Below are positions 9,159 through 16,899 of a DNA stretch of 64,000 nt, piece after piece (the first letter of the stretch is position 1; each line of letters begins with the position of its first letter). The position numbers were made by a program, and so were the translations under genes. This stretch comes from Nocardia brasiliensis (GTDB taxonomy: Bacteria > Actinomycetota > Actinomycetes > Mycobacteriales > Mycobacteriaceae): positions 2,294,001 to 2,358,000 of the forward strand of contig NZ_CP046171.1 in NCBI RefSeq assembly GCF_011801125.1. The letters run 5' to 3'. The notes beneath the pieces were generated by a model. That model worked only from the letters and a program-made list of their open reading frames with translations, ran no database searches and was not told the origin of the DNA.

Positions 9159-10325
9159 CTATGCGGCGCGGAGCACCGCTAGCGCGTCGGAGAGTCCGGC
9201 GGGGTCGACGGCGACGCCCGCCAGTTCCAGACCCATCTGCACGCCGCACAGTGTGCCCGCGAGCATCAGATCGTTGAAGTGGCCGAGGTGGCCGATCCGG
9301 AAGACCCGGCCCGAGAGCTTGCCGAGCCCCGTGCCGAGCGACATGTCGAAGCGCTCCAGGATGATTCGGCGCACCTTGTCCGCGTCGTGCTCGGCGCCGA
9401 GCAGCACGGCGGTCAACGCGCCGGAGTGCTCCCGCTCGTCGGCGCACAGCACCTCCAACCCCCAGCCGCGCACGGCGGCTCTGGTGGCCGCGGCGTGCCG
9501 GTGGTGCCGCGCGAAGACGTTCGGCAGGCCTTCCTCCTCGAGCATGGTCAGGGCTTCGCGCAAGCCGTAGAGCAGGTTGGTCGCGGGGGTGTAGGGATAG
9601 AAGCCGCGCTCGTTGTTGTCGAGGATCGGCGTCCAGTCCCAGAACGATTTCGGCAGGCGCGCTTTCGTCGCCGCCGCGAGTGCCTTGTCGCTGATCGCGT
9701 TGAAGCTCAGTCCGGGCGGCAGCATCAGTCCCTTCTGTGAGCAGGCGACCGTCACGTCGACGCCCCAGTCGTCATGCCGGTAGTCGATGGAACCCAGCGA
9801 CGAGATGGTGTCGACCAGCAGCAGCGCCGGATGGTCGGCCTCGTCGATGGCTGCGCGGATCTGCGGTATCCGGCTGGTGACGCCGGTCGAGGTCTCGTTG
9901 TGCACGACCATCACCGCGGCGATCTCGTGCCCGGTGTCGGCGGCGAGCCGTTCGGCCAGGGCCGCCGGGTCGGCGCCGCGGCGCCAGTCGCCCGGCACGA
10001 AATCGACGATCAGGCCGAGGCGTTCGGCCATGTCCCGCCACAGGGTCGCGAAATGGCCGGTCTCGAAGGCGATTACGCGATCGCCCGGCGAGAGGGTGTT
10101 GACCAGCGCCGCCTCCCATGCGCCGGTGCCGGAGGCGGGATAGACGACGACCGGATTGCCGGTACCGAAGACCGGTTTCAGCCGGTGCAGCAGGTCGAGG
10201 GCGAGTTCGGCGAAGTCGGGCCCGCGATGGTCGATGGTCGGTTGCGCGATGGCGTGCAGTACCCGATCGGGGACGTTGGTAGGTCCGGGGATCTGCAGGA
10301 AATGCCGTCCGCTGTGCACGGTCAT
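9159..10325 (-). CDS. sgaA: class V aminotransferase, serine-glyoxylate type
   Basis: A 388-residue PLP enzyme. It opens with FLQIPGPTNVPDRVLHA and TIDHRGPDFAEL, then has the Schiff-base lysine in CSQKGLMLPPGLSF, which fits serine-glyoxylate aminotransferases closely. The family transfers an amino group between serine or alanine and glyoxylate, giving glycine and hydroxypyruvate or pyruvate. The ATG at 10325 is chosen; an in-frame GTG lies one codon upstream. It heads the minus-strand operon and is divergent from an IclR regulator with an operator-like palindrome between them. Hydroxypyruvate and glyoxylate feed the adjoining glycerate module, which supports the assignment. Alanine- or ureidoglycine-glyoxylate specificity remains possible. 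Confidence 0.82.
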   Translation of the reverse strand: MTVHSGRHFLQIPGPTNVPDRVLHAIAQPTIDHRGPDFAELALDLLHRLKPVFGTGNPVVVYPASGTGAWEAALVNTLSPGDRVIAFETGHFATLWRDMAERLGLIVDFVPGDWRRGADPAALAERLAADTGHEIAAVMVVHNETSTGVTSRIPQIRAAIDEADHPALLLVDTISSLGSIDYRHDDWGVDVTVACSQKGLMLPPGLSFNAISDKALAAATKARLPKSFWDWTPILDNNERGFYPYTPATNLLYGLREALTMLEEEGLPNVFARHHRHAAATRAAVRGWGLEVLCADEREHSGALTAVLLGAEHDADKVRRIILERFDMSLGTGLGKLSGRVFRIGHLGHFNDLMLAGTLCGVQMGLELAGVAVDPAGLSDALAVLRAA

Positions 10326-10342
10326 CACATCTATTTCCAATC

Positions 10343-10371
10343 TGTGCCGTGATATGGCACACTGTGCCGTG
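10343..10371. promoter_or_regulatory. candidate IclR-type operator between sgaA and its regulator gene
   Basis: An inverted pair TGTGCC (10343-10348) and GGCACA (10356-10361) with a 7-nt spacer is followed by a further direct copy, TGTGCCGTG, at 10363-10371, 20 bp from the first. It lies between two divergent starts (10325 and 10418), where an IclR regulator would control both. Binding is inferred. Confidence 0.5.
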
Positions 10372-10417
10372 AGAAGGTTCAGCAAGGGTAGGGATGTGAG
10401 ATAGGGGAGTCAAGGCT

Positions 10418-11158
10418 TTGCGCAATGTCCTCAACACGCTGCGGGTATTGGAGGAGGTCGCGGCTCGGCAGCCGATCGGCGTCGGCGAACTGTCGAGGGT
10501 GCTGCAGATGCCCAAGAGTTCGGTGCAGCGGGTGCTGGTCACTCTGGATGCCGCCGGATGGATTCGGCCCGCGTCGGGGGAGATCACCCGCTGGGTGCTG
10601 ACCACGAAGGCGCTGGCGGTGGGCAGCCGCGCCGGCGGCGATCTCGGGCTGCGCGGTGTGGCGCTGCCGATCATGGAGGACCTGCGCAGGCATACCGAGG
10701 AGACGATCCACCTGACCATCCCCGAAGACGGCAAGATGGTCCTGATCGAGCGGCTCGAGACCGACAAACCGGTGCGCACCAATATGGCGCTGGGACACTC
10801 GTTGCCGCTGCACGCCTCCGCGAACGGCAAGGCTCTACTCGCGCACAGTGATCCCGACGTCGTGCGCAAGCTGGTGACCGGCGAGCTGCCGAGCTACACC
10901 GCCACCACGATCACCGACCCTGACGCGCTGCACACCGAATTGGCCGAGATCAGGACGCGTGGATTCGCGGTGAACCGCGGCGAATGGCGCTCCGATGTGG
11001 GCGCGGTGGCCGCAGTGGTGCTGGACGGGGCCGGTCGGCCGGTCGCTAGCTTGAGCGTCAACGTGCCGATCAGCAGACTGACGGCCGAGTCCGAGCCCGA
11101 GTGGGGCGCGGCGGTGCGCGCGGCGGCGAATACGATCGGTGCGCGCCTGAGCAAGTGA
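10418..11158 (+). CDS. IclR-family transcriptional regulator (module 1)
   Basis: A 246-residue regulator. It has an N-terminal winged helix-turn-helix (IGVGELSRVLQMPKSSVQRVL, residues about 19-39, split here as IGVGELSRVLQ and MPKSSVQRVL) and a C-terminal IclR effector domain with LPLHASANGKALLA. The start is a TTG at 10418 with GGGGAG 8 nt upstream; an in-frame TGA at 10397 rules out earlier starts. It is divergent from the aminotransferase-led operon and probably controls it, responding to a small acid such as glyoxylate. Effector unknown. Confidence 0.87.
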   Translation: MRNVLNTLRVLEEVAARQPIGVGELSRVLQMPKSSVQRVLVTLDAAGWIRPASGEITRWVLTTKALAVGSRAGGDLGLRGVALPIMEDLRRHTEETIHLTIPEDGKMVLIERLETDKPVRTNMALGHSLPLHASANGKALLAHSDPDVVRKLVTGELPSYTATTITDPDALHTELAEIRTRGFAVNRGEWRSDVGAVAAVVLDGAGRPVASLSVNVPISRLTAESEPEWGAAVRAAANTIGARLSK

Positions 11159-11174
11159 ACCGTGCTGTGCCCCT

Positions 11175-11226
11175 GCGGATCTGCCCAACTCACTCCGGCG
11201 GGGTCGAGAGAGTTGGGCAGATCCGC
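11175..11226. terminator. bidirectional hairpin between convergent genes
   Basis: Perfect 17-bp arms, GCGGATCTGCCCAACTC (11175-11191) and its complement (11210-11226), enclose an 18-nt loop. It lies between the convergent IclR and glycerate kinase stops. There is no clear T-tract, which is usual for high-GC actinobacterial terminators. Confidence 0.75.
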
Positions 11227-11228
11227 GC

Positions 11229-12350
11229 CTAGATCAGGTGCTCGGTGGCGATCCGCGCGCCGAGCTGCCGCAGCAGGACCTCGCCCTCGGTGAGGCAGCG
11301 CCGCACGTCGGGTTCGATTGACAGCAGTGAGTAGGCGGCGGCGAACCCGGACTCGTGTAACCGCCACTGCGGCAGCGTGTTCCGCCCGCACACCGCGACC
11401 ACCGGCACCCCGGCGGCAACGGCGGCGGCCGCGACCCCCGCGGGCGCCTTGCCGTGCAGGGTTTGCTCGTCGAGGGTGCCCTCGCCCGTCACGACCAGGT
11501 CCGCCACGGCCAACTCGCTGTCGAAATCGACCAGGTCCATGACCAATTCGATGCCGGGTGCCAGGCGGGCGTCGAGCACCGCGATGGCCGCGAAACCGAC
11601 GCCCCCGGCCGCGCCCGCACCGGGGGCGCCGCGTAGGTCGTGGCCGGTCGTCGCCGCGACTACGTCGGCCCAATGGTCCAGCGCCGCATCGAGGGTGGCC
11701 ACCTGCGTCTCGTCGGTGCCCTTCTGCGGACCGTAAACCGCTGCCGCGCCGCGCGGTCCGGTCAGCGGGTTGTCCACGTCGCAGGCGACGGTGAACGCGA
11801 CCGCGGCCGTTCGTTCCCGCAACCCGGCGAGATCCAGGGTGTGTATCTGTGCGAGAGCCGCACCGCCGTCACCGATTTCGGCGCCGGTCGCATCGAGCAG
11901 GCGGGCGCCGAGGGCACGCAGCAGTCCCGCGCCGCCGTCGGTGCCCGCACTGCCGCCTATGCCGAGTACGACGTGCCGGCAGCCCGCCGCGATCGCCGCG
12001 GCGATCACCTCGCCCGCGCCGCGGCTGGTCGCGGTCATCGGCGCGAAAGCGCCGCTGGGCAGCCGGACCAGCCCGGACACGTCGGCCAGCTCCACCACGG
12101 CCAGGTCACCGCGGCGGGCGTAGGCGGTGTCGACCGGTGTTCCGGTCGGCCCGGTCGCGGTCACCGGCACTGCGGTGAACCCCGCGGCCAGCGCGGCGGC
12201 GACGGTCCCGTCGCCGCCGTCGGCGACCGGGACGATCGATATCGCCGCGTCCGGCAACACCTCTCGGATACCGGCCGCCGTGGCCTGTCCGACCGCCGCG
12301 GCGGTCAACGAGCCCTTGAACTTGTCGGAGGCGATCAGCACGCGTGGCAT
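11229..12350 (-). CDS. glxK: glycerate kinase
   Basis: A 373-residue GarK/GlxK-type glycerate kinase, which phosphorylates D-glycerate with ATP to phosphoglycerate. The family N-terminus VLIASDKFKGSLTA is followed by VPVADGGDGTV and a central GIGGSAGTDGGAG motif; VTGEGTLDEQTLHGK lies in the C-terminal third. It is the last gene of the hyi-glxR-gcl-glxK run, starting 7 bp after the gcl stop, so it completes conversion of glyoxylate to phosphoglycerate. Whether the product is 2- or 3-phosphoglycerate is not visible; this family usually makes the 2-isomer. Confidence 0.92.
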   Translation of the reverse strand: MPRVLIASDKFKGSLTAAAVGQATAAGIREVLPDAAISIVPVADGGDGTVAAALAAGFTAVPVTATGPTGTPVDTAYARRGDLAVVELADVSGLVRLPSGAFAPMTATSRGAGEVIAAAIAAGCRHVVLGIGGSAGTDGGAGLLRALGARLLDATGAEIGDGGAALAQIHTLDLAGLRERTAAVAFTVACDVDNPLTGPRGAAAVYGPQKGTDETQVATLDAALDHWADVVAATTGHDLRGAPGAGAAGGVGFAAIAVLDARLAPGIELVMDLVDFDSELAVADLVVTGEGTLDEQTLHGKAPAGVAAAAVAAGVPVVAVCGRNTLPQWRLHESGFAAAYSLLSIEPDVRRCLTEGEVLLRQLGARIATEHLI

Positions 12351-12357
12351 CGGGGCG

Positions 12358-14133
12358 TCAGTACAGCAATGCCGTGGCGGTGGGTGCGTCGGCGGTGGTG
12401 ACGGCGAGTTCTTCGTATTCGACGATGTTGTCGATCTCCAACCCCATCGACACATTCGTGACGCGTTCGAGGATGACCTCGACCACCACCGGCACCCGAT
12501 GCTCGGCCATCAACTTCTTCGCCTCTTCCAACGCGGGACCGATGTTGTCGGGCTCGAAGACACGGATCGCCTTGCAACCGAGCCCTTCGGCGACCTTCAC
12601 ATGATCGACACCATAGCCACCGACCTCGGGACTGTTGATGTTGTCGAAATCGAGCCGCACATAATAGTCCATATCGAACTGGCGTTGCGCTTGGCGGATC
12701 AACCCCAGATACGAATTGTTCACCACCACATGGATATACGGGATATTGAACTGCGCACCCACGGCCAACTCCTCGATCAGGAACTGGAAATCGTAGTCCC
12801 CGGACAAAGCGACCACCATCGCGTCCGGCACCGCGGTCGCCACCCCCAGCGCCGCGGGCAACGTCCACCCCAACGGACCCGCCTGACCCGCATTGATCCA
12901 ATGCCGCGGCCGATACACATGCAACAACTGCGCGGCCTGGATCTGGGACAACCCGATCGTGCTCACATACCGCGTCTGCGGCCCGAACGCCCGATTCATC
13001 TCCTCATACACCCGCTGCGGTTTGATCGGCACCGCATCGAAATGCGTCTTGCGCAACCCCCGCCGCTTCCGCGCCCGGACCTGCTCAGCCCACTCCCGAC
13101 GATCCGGCAACTCCCCCGCCGCCTGCAACTCCCGCGCCACCTCCACGAACACCGCCAACGCCGCCCCCGCATCCGAGGTGATCCCCAAATCCGGAGCGAA
13201 CACCCGCCCGATCTGCGTCGGCTCGATATCGACATGCACAAACCGCCGACCCCGCGTATAGGTCTCCACCCCACCGGTATGCCTGTTCGCCCACCGATTC
13301 CCGATCCCCAACACGAAATCCGACGCCAGCAACGTCTCGTTCCCATACCGATGCGACGTCTGCAACCCCACCATCCCCGCATGCAACCGATGATCATCAC
13401 CGATCACACCCCACCCCATCAACGTCGGCACCACCGGAACACCGGTCAACTCCGCGAACTCCACCAACAACCCCGCCGCGTCCGCGTTCACCACCCCACC
13501 ACCAGCCACGATCACCGGCCGCTGCGCCGACCCCAACATCGACAACACCTTCACCGCCTGCGCCCGCGACGCCGCAGGCCGCGACACCACCAACGGCTCA
13601 TACGCCTCGATATCGAACTCGATCTCAGCCAACTGCACATCAATCGGCAAATCAATCAACACCGGACCCGGACGACCCTCCCGCATCACCCGAAACGCCT
13701 TCTGAAACGTCCCCGGCACCTGCGCCGGCTCCAACACCGTCACCGCCCACTTCGCCACCGGCCCCGCCACCGCCGCGATATCAACCGCCTGAAAATCCTC
13801 CTTATGCAACCTCGACACCGGCGCCTGACCCGTAATACACAACATCGGCACCGAATCCGCACTCGCCGAATACAACCCCGTAATCATGTCCGTCCCCGCC
13901 GGACCCGACGTCCCCACACACACCCCGATATTCCCCACCCCAGCCCGCGAGAACCCCTCCGCCATATGCGACGCCGCCTCCACATGCCGCGCCAACACAT
14001 GCCGCACCCCACCATGAGCCCGCAACGCCGAATAAAACGGATTAATCGCCGCCCCAGGCAAACCAAACGCCTGCACCGCCCCCTCCCGCGCCAAAATCAA
14101 CACCGCGGCATCAACCGCACGCATCCGAGCCAT
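12358..14133 (-). CDS. gcl: glyoxylate carboligase (tartronate-semialdehyde synthase)
   Basis: A 591-residue ThDP enzyme that condenses two glyoxylates to tartronate semialdehyde and CO2. It matches Gcl through [14 protein letters not shown] sequence, [20 protein letters not shown] and the ThDP-binding [12 protein letters not shown]. Residue 51 is Val ([10 protein letters not shown]), as in known Gcl enzymes, where it replaces the catalytic Glu of other ThDP enzymes. The start at 14133 follows the reductase stop by one base with AAGGAGA upstream. Roughly the 5' two-thirds uses G-ending codons (GTG, GCG, GGG, TTG) far more than the neighbouring genes, whereas the 3' end looks normal. This may reflect a mosaic or transferred origin. 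Confidence 0.95.
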   Translation of the reverse strand: MARMRAVDAAVLILAREGAVQAFGLPGAAINPFYSALRAHGGVRHVLARHVEAASHMAEGFSRAGVGNIGVCVGTSGPAGTDMITGLYSASADSVPMLCITGQAPVSRLHKEDFQAVDIAAVAGPVAKWAVTVLEPAQVPGTFQKAFRVMREGRPGPVLIDLPIDVQLAEIEFDIEAYEPLVVSRPAASRAQAVKVLSMLGSAQRPVIVAGGGVVNADAAGLLVEFAELTGVPVVPTLMGWGVIGDDHRLHAGMVGLQTSHRYGNETLLASDFVLGIGNRWANRHTGGVETYTRGRRFVHVDIEPTQIGRVFAPDLGITSDAGAALAVFVEVARELQAAGELPDRREWAEQVRARKRRGLRKTHFDAVPIKPQRVYEEMNRAFGPQTRYVSTIGLSQIQAAQLLHVYRPRHWINAGQAGPLGWTLPAALGVATAVPDAMVVALSGDYDFQFLIEELAVGAQFNIPYIHVVVNNSYLGLIRQAQRQFDMDYYVRLDFDNINSPEVGGYGVDHVKVAEGLGCKAIRVFEPDNIGPALEEAKKLMAEHRVPVVVEVILERVTNVSMGLEIDNIVEYEELAVTTADAPTATALLY

Positions 14134-14134
14134 T

Positions 14135-15025
14135 TCAGTTCTCCTTGTCCGCGCGGCCGCTGAGGCGTTCCACCCCGCGCAGCAGGGCGCTGTGATCGAG
14201 TCCGCCGTCGCCGTTCGCCTTGGCGGCGGCCACCAGTTGAGCGACCAAGGCGCCCAACGGAACAACGACGCCTGCTTCGCGGGCCGCGGCCGTGACGATG
14301 CCCATGTCCTTGTGGTGCAGGTCGATTCGGAACCCGGGCTGGAAGGTGCGCGAGAGCATGTTGTCCTTCTTCTGCTCGAGCACCTTCGACCCGGCCAGGC
14401 CGCCGCCGAGCACACGCAGCGCCGCCTCGGTGTCCACGCCGTACGCCTCCAGGAAGAGGACGGCCTCGGCGAGAGCCTGGATATTCGCGGCGACGATCAG
14501 CTGATTGGCCGCCTTGACGGTCTGGCCGGAGCCACTGGGGCCCACGTGCACGACGGTCTTGCCGACCACGTCGAAGATCGGTTGGGCCGCCGCGAAATCC
14601 GCCGCGTCGCCGCCGACCATGATGGACAGCGTGGCGCCGATCGCGCCCGCCTCACCGCCGGAGACCGGCGCGTCCAGCAGCCGGAAGCCGCGCTCCGCGG
14701 CCTGTTTCGCGAGTTCGACGGTGACATCGGGCCGGATGCTGGAGAAGTCGATGATCAGCGCGCCGGCCTTGGCGCTGTCGAAAACGCCCTTCTCCCCGGC
14801 GAGTACGTCTTGTACGTCGGGGGAGTCGGGCACCATCACGCAGATCACCTCGGCGCCGTCCACCGCGTCGGTGATCGAGGTGGTGGCGCGCCCGCCCGCC
14901 GCGACGAGCGGAGCGGCCTTGTTGGTGCTGTGGTCGTAGCCGGTCACCGAGTGCCCGGCCTTCGCGAGGTGGATGGCCATCGGGCTGCCCATGATGCCGA
15001 GTCCGATGAAAGCTATTGCGGTCAT
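14135..15025 (-). CDS. glxR: 2-hydroxy-3-oxopropionate (tartronate semialdehyde) reductase
   Basis: A 296-residue NAD(P)-dependent enzyme of the 3-hydroxyisobutyrate dehydrogenase family, reducing tartronate semialdehyde to D-glycerate. The Rossmann motif is [18 protein letters not shown] at the N-terminus. The catalytic-region motif is [11 protein letters not shown] about 120 residues in, and the active-site lysine is in [11 protein letters not shown]. It sits between hyi and gcl, which makes this assignment much better than hydroxyisobutyrate dehydrogenase. The stop and the gcl start are one base apart, indicating coupling. Confidence 0.92.
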   Translation of the reverse strand: MTAIAFIGLGIMGSPMAIHLAKAGHSVTGYDHSTNKAAPLVAAGGRATTSITDAVDGAEVICVMVPDSPDVQDVLAGEKGVFDSAKAGALIIDFSSIRPDVTVELAKQAAERGFRLLDAPVSGGEAGAIGATLSIMVGGDAADFAAAQPIFDVVGKTVVHVGPSGSGQTVKAANQLIVAANIQALAEAVLFLEAYGVDTEAALRVLGGGLAGSKVLEQKKDNMLSRTFQPGFRIDLHHKDMGIVTAAAREAGVVVPLGALVAQLVAAAKANGDGGLDHSALLRGVERLSGRADKEN

Positions 15026-15057
15026 GCGATATCCCTGAAGTTGTTGCGTACGAATGG

Positions 15058-15882
15058 TTATGCGGTGGCACCGCGACGTTCGCGGGGCAGCCGGCCGAAG
15101 CTGTCGGCGGACGCGCCCGATGGCTTGTACTCGAGGCCGACCCAGCCGCGGTAGCCGCCCGCTTCCAGCGCGGCGAGTTGCTCGGCGAGCGGCAGGTCCC
15201 CGGTGCCGGGCTCGTGCCTGCCGTTGTTGTCCGCGATCTGCACGTGCGCGATGCGGGCGGTGTGCGCGGCGATCACCTTGTCCACGTCGTCGCCGTTGAC
15301 GGCCAGGTGGTAGAGGTCCGCGAGCAGCGCGATATTCGGTGCGCCGGTGGCGGTTTGCACACGATCGAGCACCGCGAGCGCGTCGGCGGCTGTGCGCAGC
15401 GGGTAGCGGGTCGCACCGCTGACCGGCTCGATCAGCACGGTGCCGCCGATCCGGGCGGCCGCCGCGGCGGCCAGCGCGAGGTTCTCGGTCGCCACCGCGT
15501 CCTGCTCCTCGTCGGTGGCCTCGTCGACGCGATTTCCATAGAGCGCGTTGAACATCCGGCAGCCGAGTCGCTCGCCGATCGCGAGGGTGGCGTCGATGTT
15601 GTCGCGGAACTCCGCGGCTCTGGCCGGCCAGGACACCAGGCCGCGATCGCCGAGCGGCATGTTGCCCGCCGCGAAGTTCAAGCCGACGAGCGCCACGCCT
15701 GCGTCGGTGATCGCTCCGACGAACGCGTCGACTTCCCGGTCTGCCGGTACTGGGCTGGTGAACGGCCACCAGAACTCGACCGCGTCGAACCCGGCCGCGC
15801 GGACTGCCGCGGGCCGTTCGAGCAGGGGCAGTTCGGTGAACAGGAGTGAGCAGTTGACGGCGTAGCGCAGTGAATGACCCAC
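15058..15882 (-). CDS. hyi: hydroxypyruvate isomerase
   Basis: A 274-residue TIM-barrel protein of the xylose-isomerase-like family. It starts at a GTG with GGAGG 6 nt upstream. Family features include the N-terminal NCSLLFTELPLLERP and FDAVEFWWPF, the metal/substrate Glu in GGTVLIEPVSG, LADLYHLAVNGDD, and GLEYKPSGASADSFG at the end. Hyi interconverts hydroxypyruvate and tartronate semialdehyde. This links the serine-glyoxylate aminotransferase product (module 1) to the reductase and carboligase route. It is the first gene of the operon, divergent from an IclR regulator. Confidence 0.93.
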   Translation of the reverse strand: MGHSLRYAVNCSLLFTELPLLERPAAVRAAGFDAVEFWWPFTSPVPADREVDAFVGAITDAGVALVGLNFAAGNMPLGDRGLVSWPARAAEFRDNIDATLAIGERLGCRMFNALYGNRVDEATDEEQDAVATENLALAAAAAARIGGTVLIEPVSGATRYPLRTAADALAVLDRVQTATGAPNIALLADLYHLAVNGDDVDKVIAAHTARIAHVQIADNNGRHEPGTGDLPLAEQLAALEAGGYRGWVGLEYKPSGASADSFGRLPRERRGATA

Positions 15883-15899
15883 GAATGCCTCCAGGTAAA

Positions 15900-15935
15900 T
15901 TCCACTATGCGGAAAAGAACTTCTGTTATGTGGAA
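15900..15935. promoter_or_regulatory. two tandem IclR-like boxes in front of hyi
   Basis: TTCCACTATGCGGAA (15900-15914) and TTCTGTTATGTGGAA (15921-15935) are 15-bp near-palindromes of the form TTCy..ATr.GGAA, with starts 21 bp apart, i.e. on the same face of the helix. They lie just upstream of hyi. A third copy lies in front of the divergent IclR gene. Confidence 0.65.
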
Positions 15936-16019
15936 TATGCTAGAAGTCGCGTTCCGGCCTCGTCAAGGGAAACGGGCTGCATTCGGCGGTTCTCGAGCGA
16001 CTGTTCGGCATCGGTAGAC

Positions 16020-16034
16020 TTCCGCCATACGGAA
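16020..16034. promoter_or_regulatory. third IclR-like box, in front of the regulator gene
   Basis: TTCCGCCATACGGAA has perfect TTCCG/CGGAA arms around 5 bp and matches the two boxes near hyi. It ends 16 bp before the GTG of the regulator, so it would suit autorepression. Confidence 0.65.
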
Positions 16035-16050
16035 ACATGGAGGTGGCCTG

Positions 16051-16815
16051 GTGGTGGCAACGAGCGAAGCCAAGGGACGCGGCGGCAGCGTTCAATCGAT
16101 CGAGCGTGCGTTCGGCCTGCTCGAGACCATGGCCGACGAGGGCGGGATGATGGGTCTGTCCCAACTGGCGACGGCGTCGGGTCTGCCGCTGCCCACCATT
16201 CATCGGCTGGTCCGCACGCTCGTCGACCTGGGGTACCTGCGGCAGGAACCGTCTCGGCAATACGTCCTGGGCCCGAAGCTGATCAAGCTCGGCGAGAGCT
16301 CGGCGCACATGCTGAGCGTGCGGGCCCGCCCGCAGTTGGCCCGGCTCGTGGACGAACTCGGCGAATCCGCCAATATGGCGATGCTCGACGGTGATCAGAT
16401 CGTGTACGTCGCGCAGGTGCCCTCGCGGCATTCGATGCGCATGTTCACCGAGGTGGGACGCCGGGTGCTGCCGCACTGCACTGCGGTCGGCAAGGCGCTG
16501 CTGGCGGGTATGGCGCCGGAGCAGACGCGAAATCTCTTGCAGCGCACCGGTATGCCGCGCTACACCGAGCACACCGTCACCGATCCGGACGAGTTCACCG
16601 CACAGCTGGCGACCGCCGCGGCGCAGGGTTACGCCATGGACGAAGGTGAACAGGAACTCGGTGTGCGCTGTGTCGCCGTCGCGGTCCCCGACGCGCCCGC
16701 ACCGCTGGCCATCTCCATTTCCGGTCCGGTGGGCCGGATGTCGGAGGAACTGGTCGAGCGGGCGGTGCCGTTGCTCACCGAGGTCGGCCGGGCGCTCTCG
16801 GCCGACCTGAGCTGA
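16051..16815 (+). CDS. IclR-family regulator of the glycerate-pathway operon
   Basis: A 254-residue IclR regulator with an N-terminal winged HTH (GLSQLATASGLPLPTIHRLV) and an effector domain with LPHCTAVGKALLAG and a C-terminal PLAISISGPVGRM. The GTG at 16051 has GGAGG 7 nt upstream. It is divergent from hyi-glxR-gcl-glxK, and three copies of a TTCC..GGAA palindrome lie between them. By analogy with enteric AllR, it may sense glyoxylate or a related acid; the ligand is inferred. Confidence 0.88.
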   Translation: MVATSEAKGRGGSVQSIERAFGLLETMADEGGMMGLSQLATASGLPLPTIHRLVRTLVDLGYLRQEPSRQYVLGPKLIKLGESSAHMLSVRARPQLARLVDELGESANMAMLDGDQIVYVAQVPSRHSMRMFTEVGRRVLPHCTAVGKALLAGMAPEQTRNLLQRTGMPRYTEHTVTDPDEFTAQLATAAAQGYAMDEGEQELGVRCVAVAVPDAPAPLAISISGPVGRMSEELVERAVPLLTEVGRALSADLS

Positions 16816-16899
16816 ATATCGGATGCCGTCCGGCGACGGTGGTTGTTAGCCTGCTTGCTTCATCTTTGCCTGTCCGCGTACGGAAACTAGGAGCCCCCG

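Noticed and set aside
12127..14163. 678-codon open frame on the plus strand opposite gcl
   Set aside because: It is the antisense of a clear Gcl protein; it is His/Arg/Pro-rich and without domains, and stays open only because of the G-ending codon bias of gcl.
16816..16899. T-box riboswitch before ileS
   Set aside because: Only 84 bp separate the genes, and neither a stem I nor a clear T-box bulge is visible. Actinobacterial ileS T-box leaders are longer.
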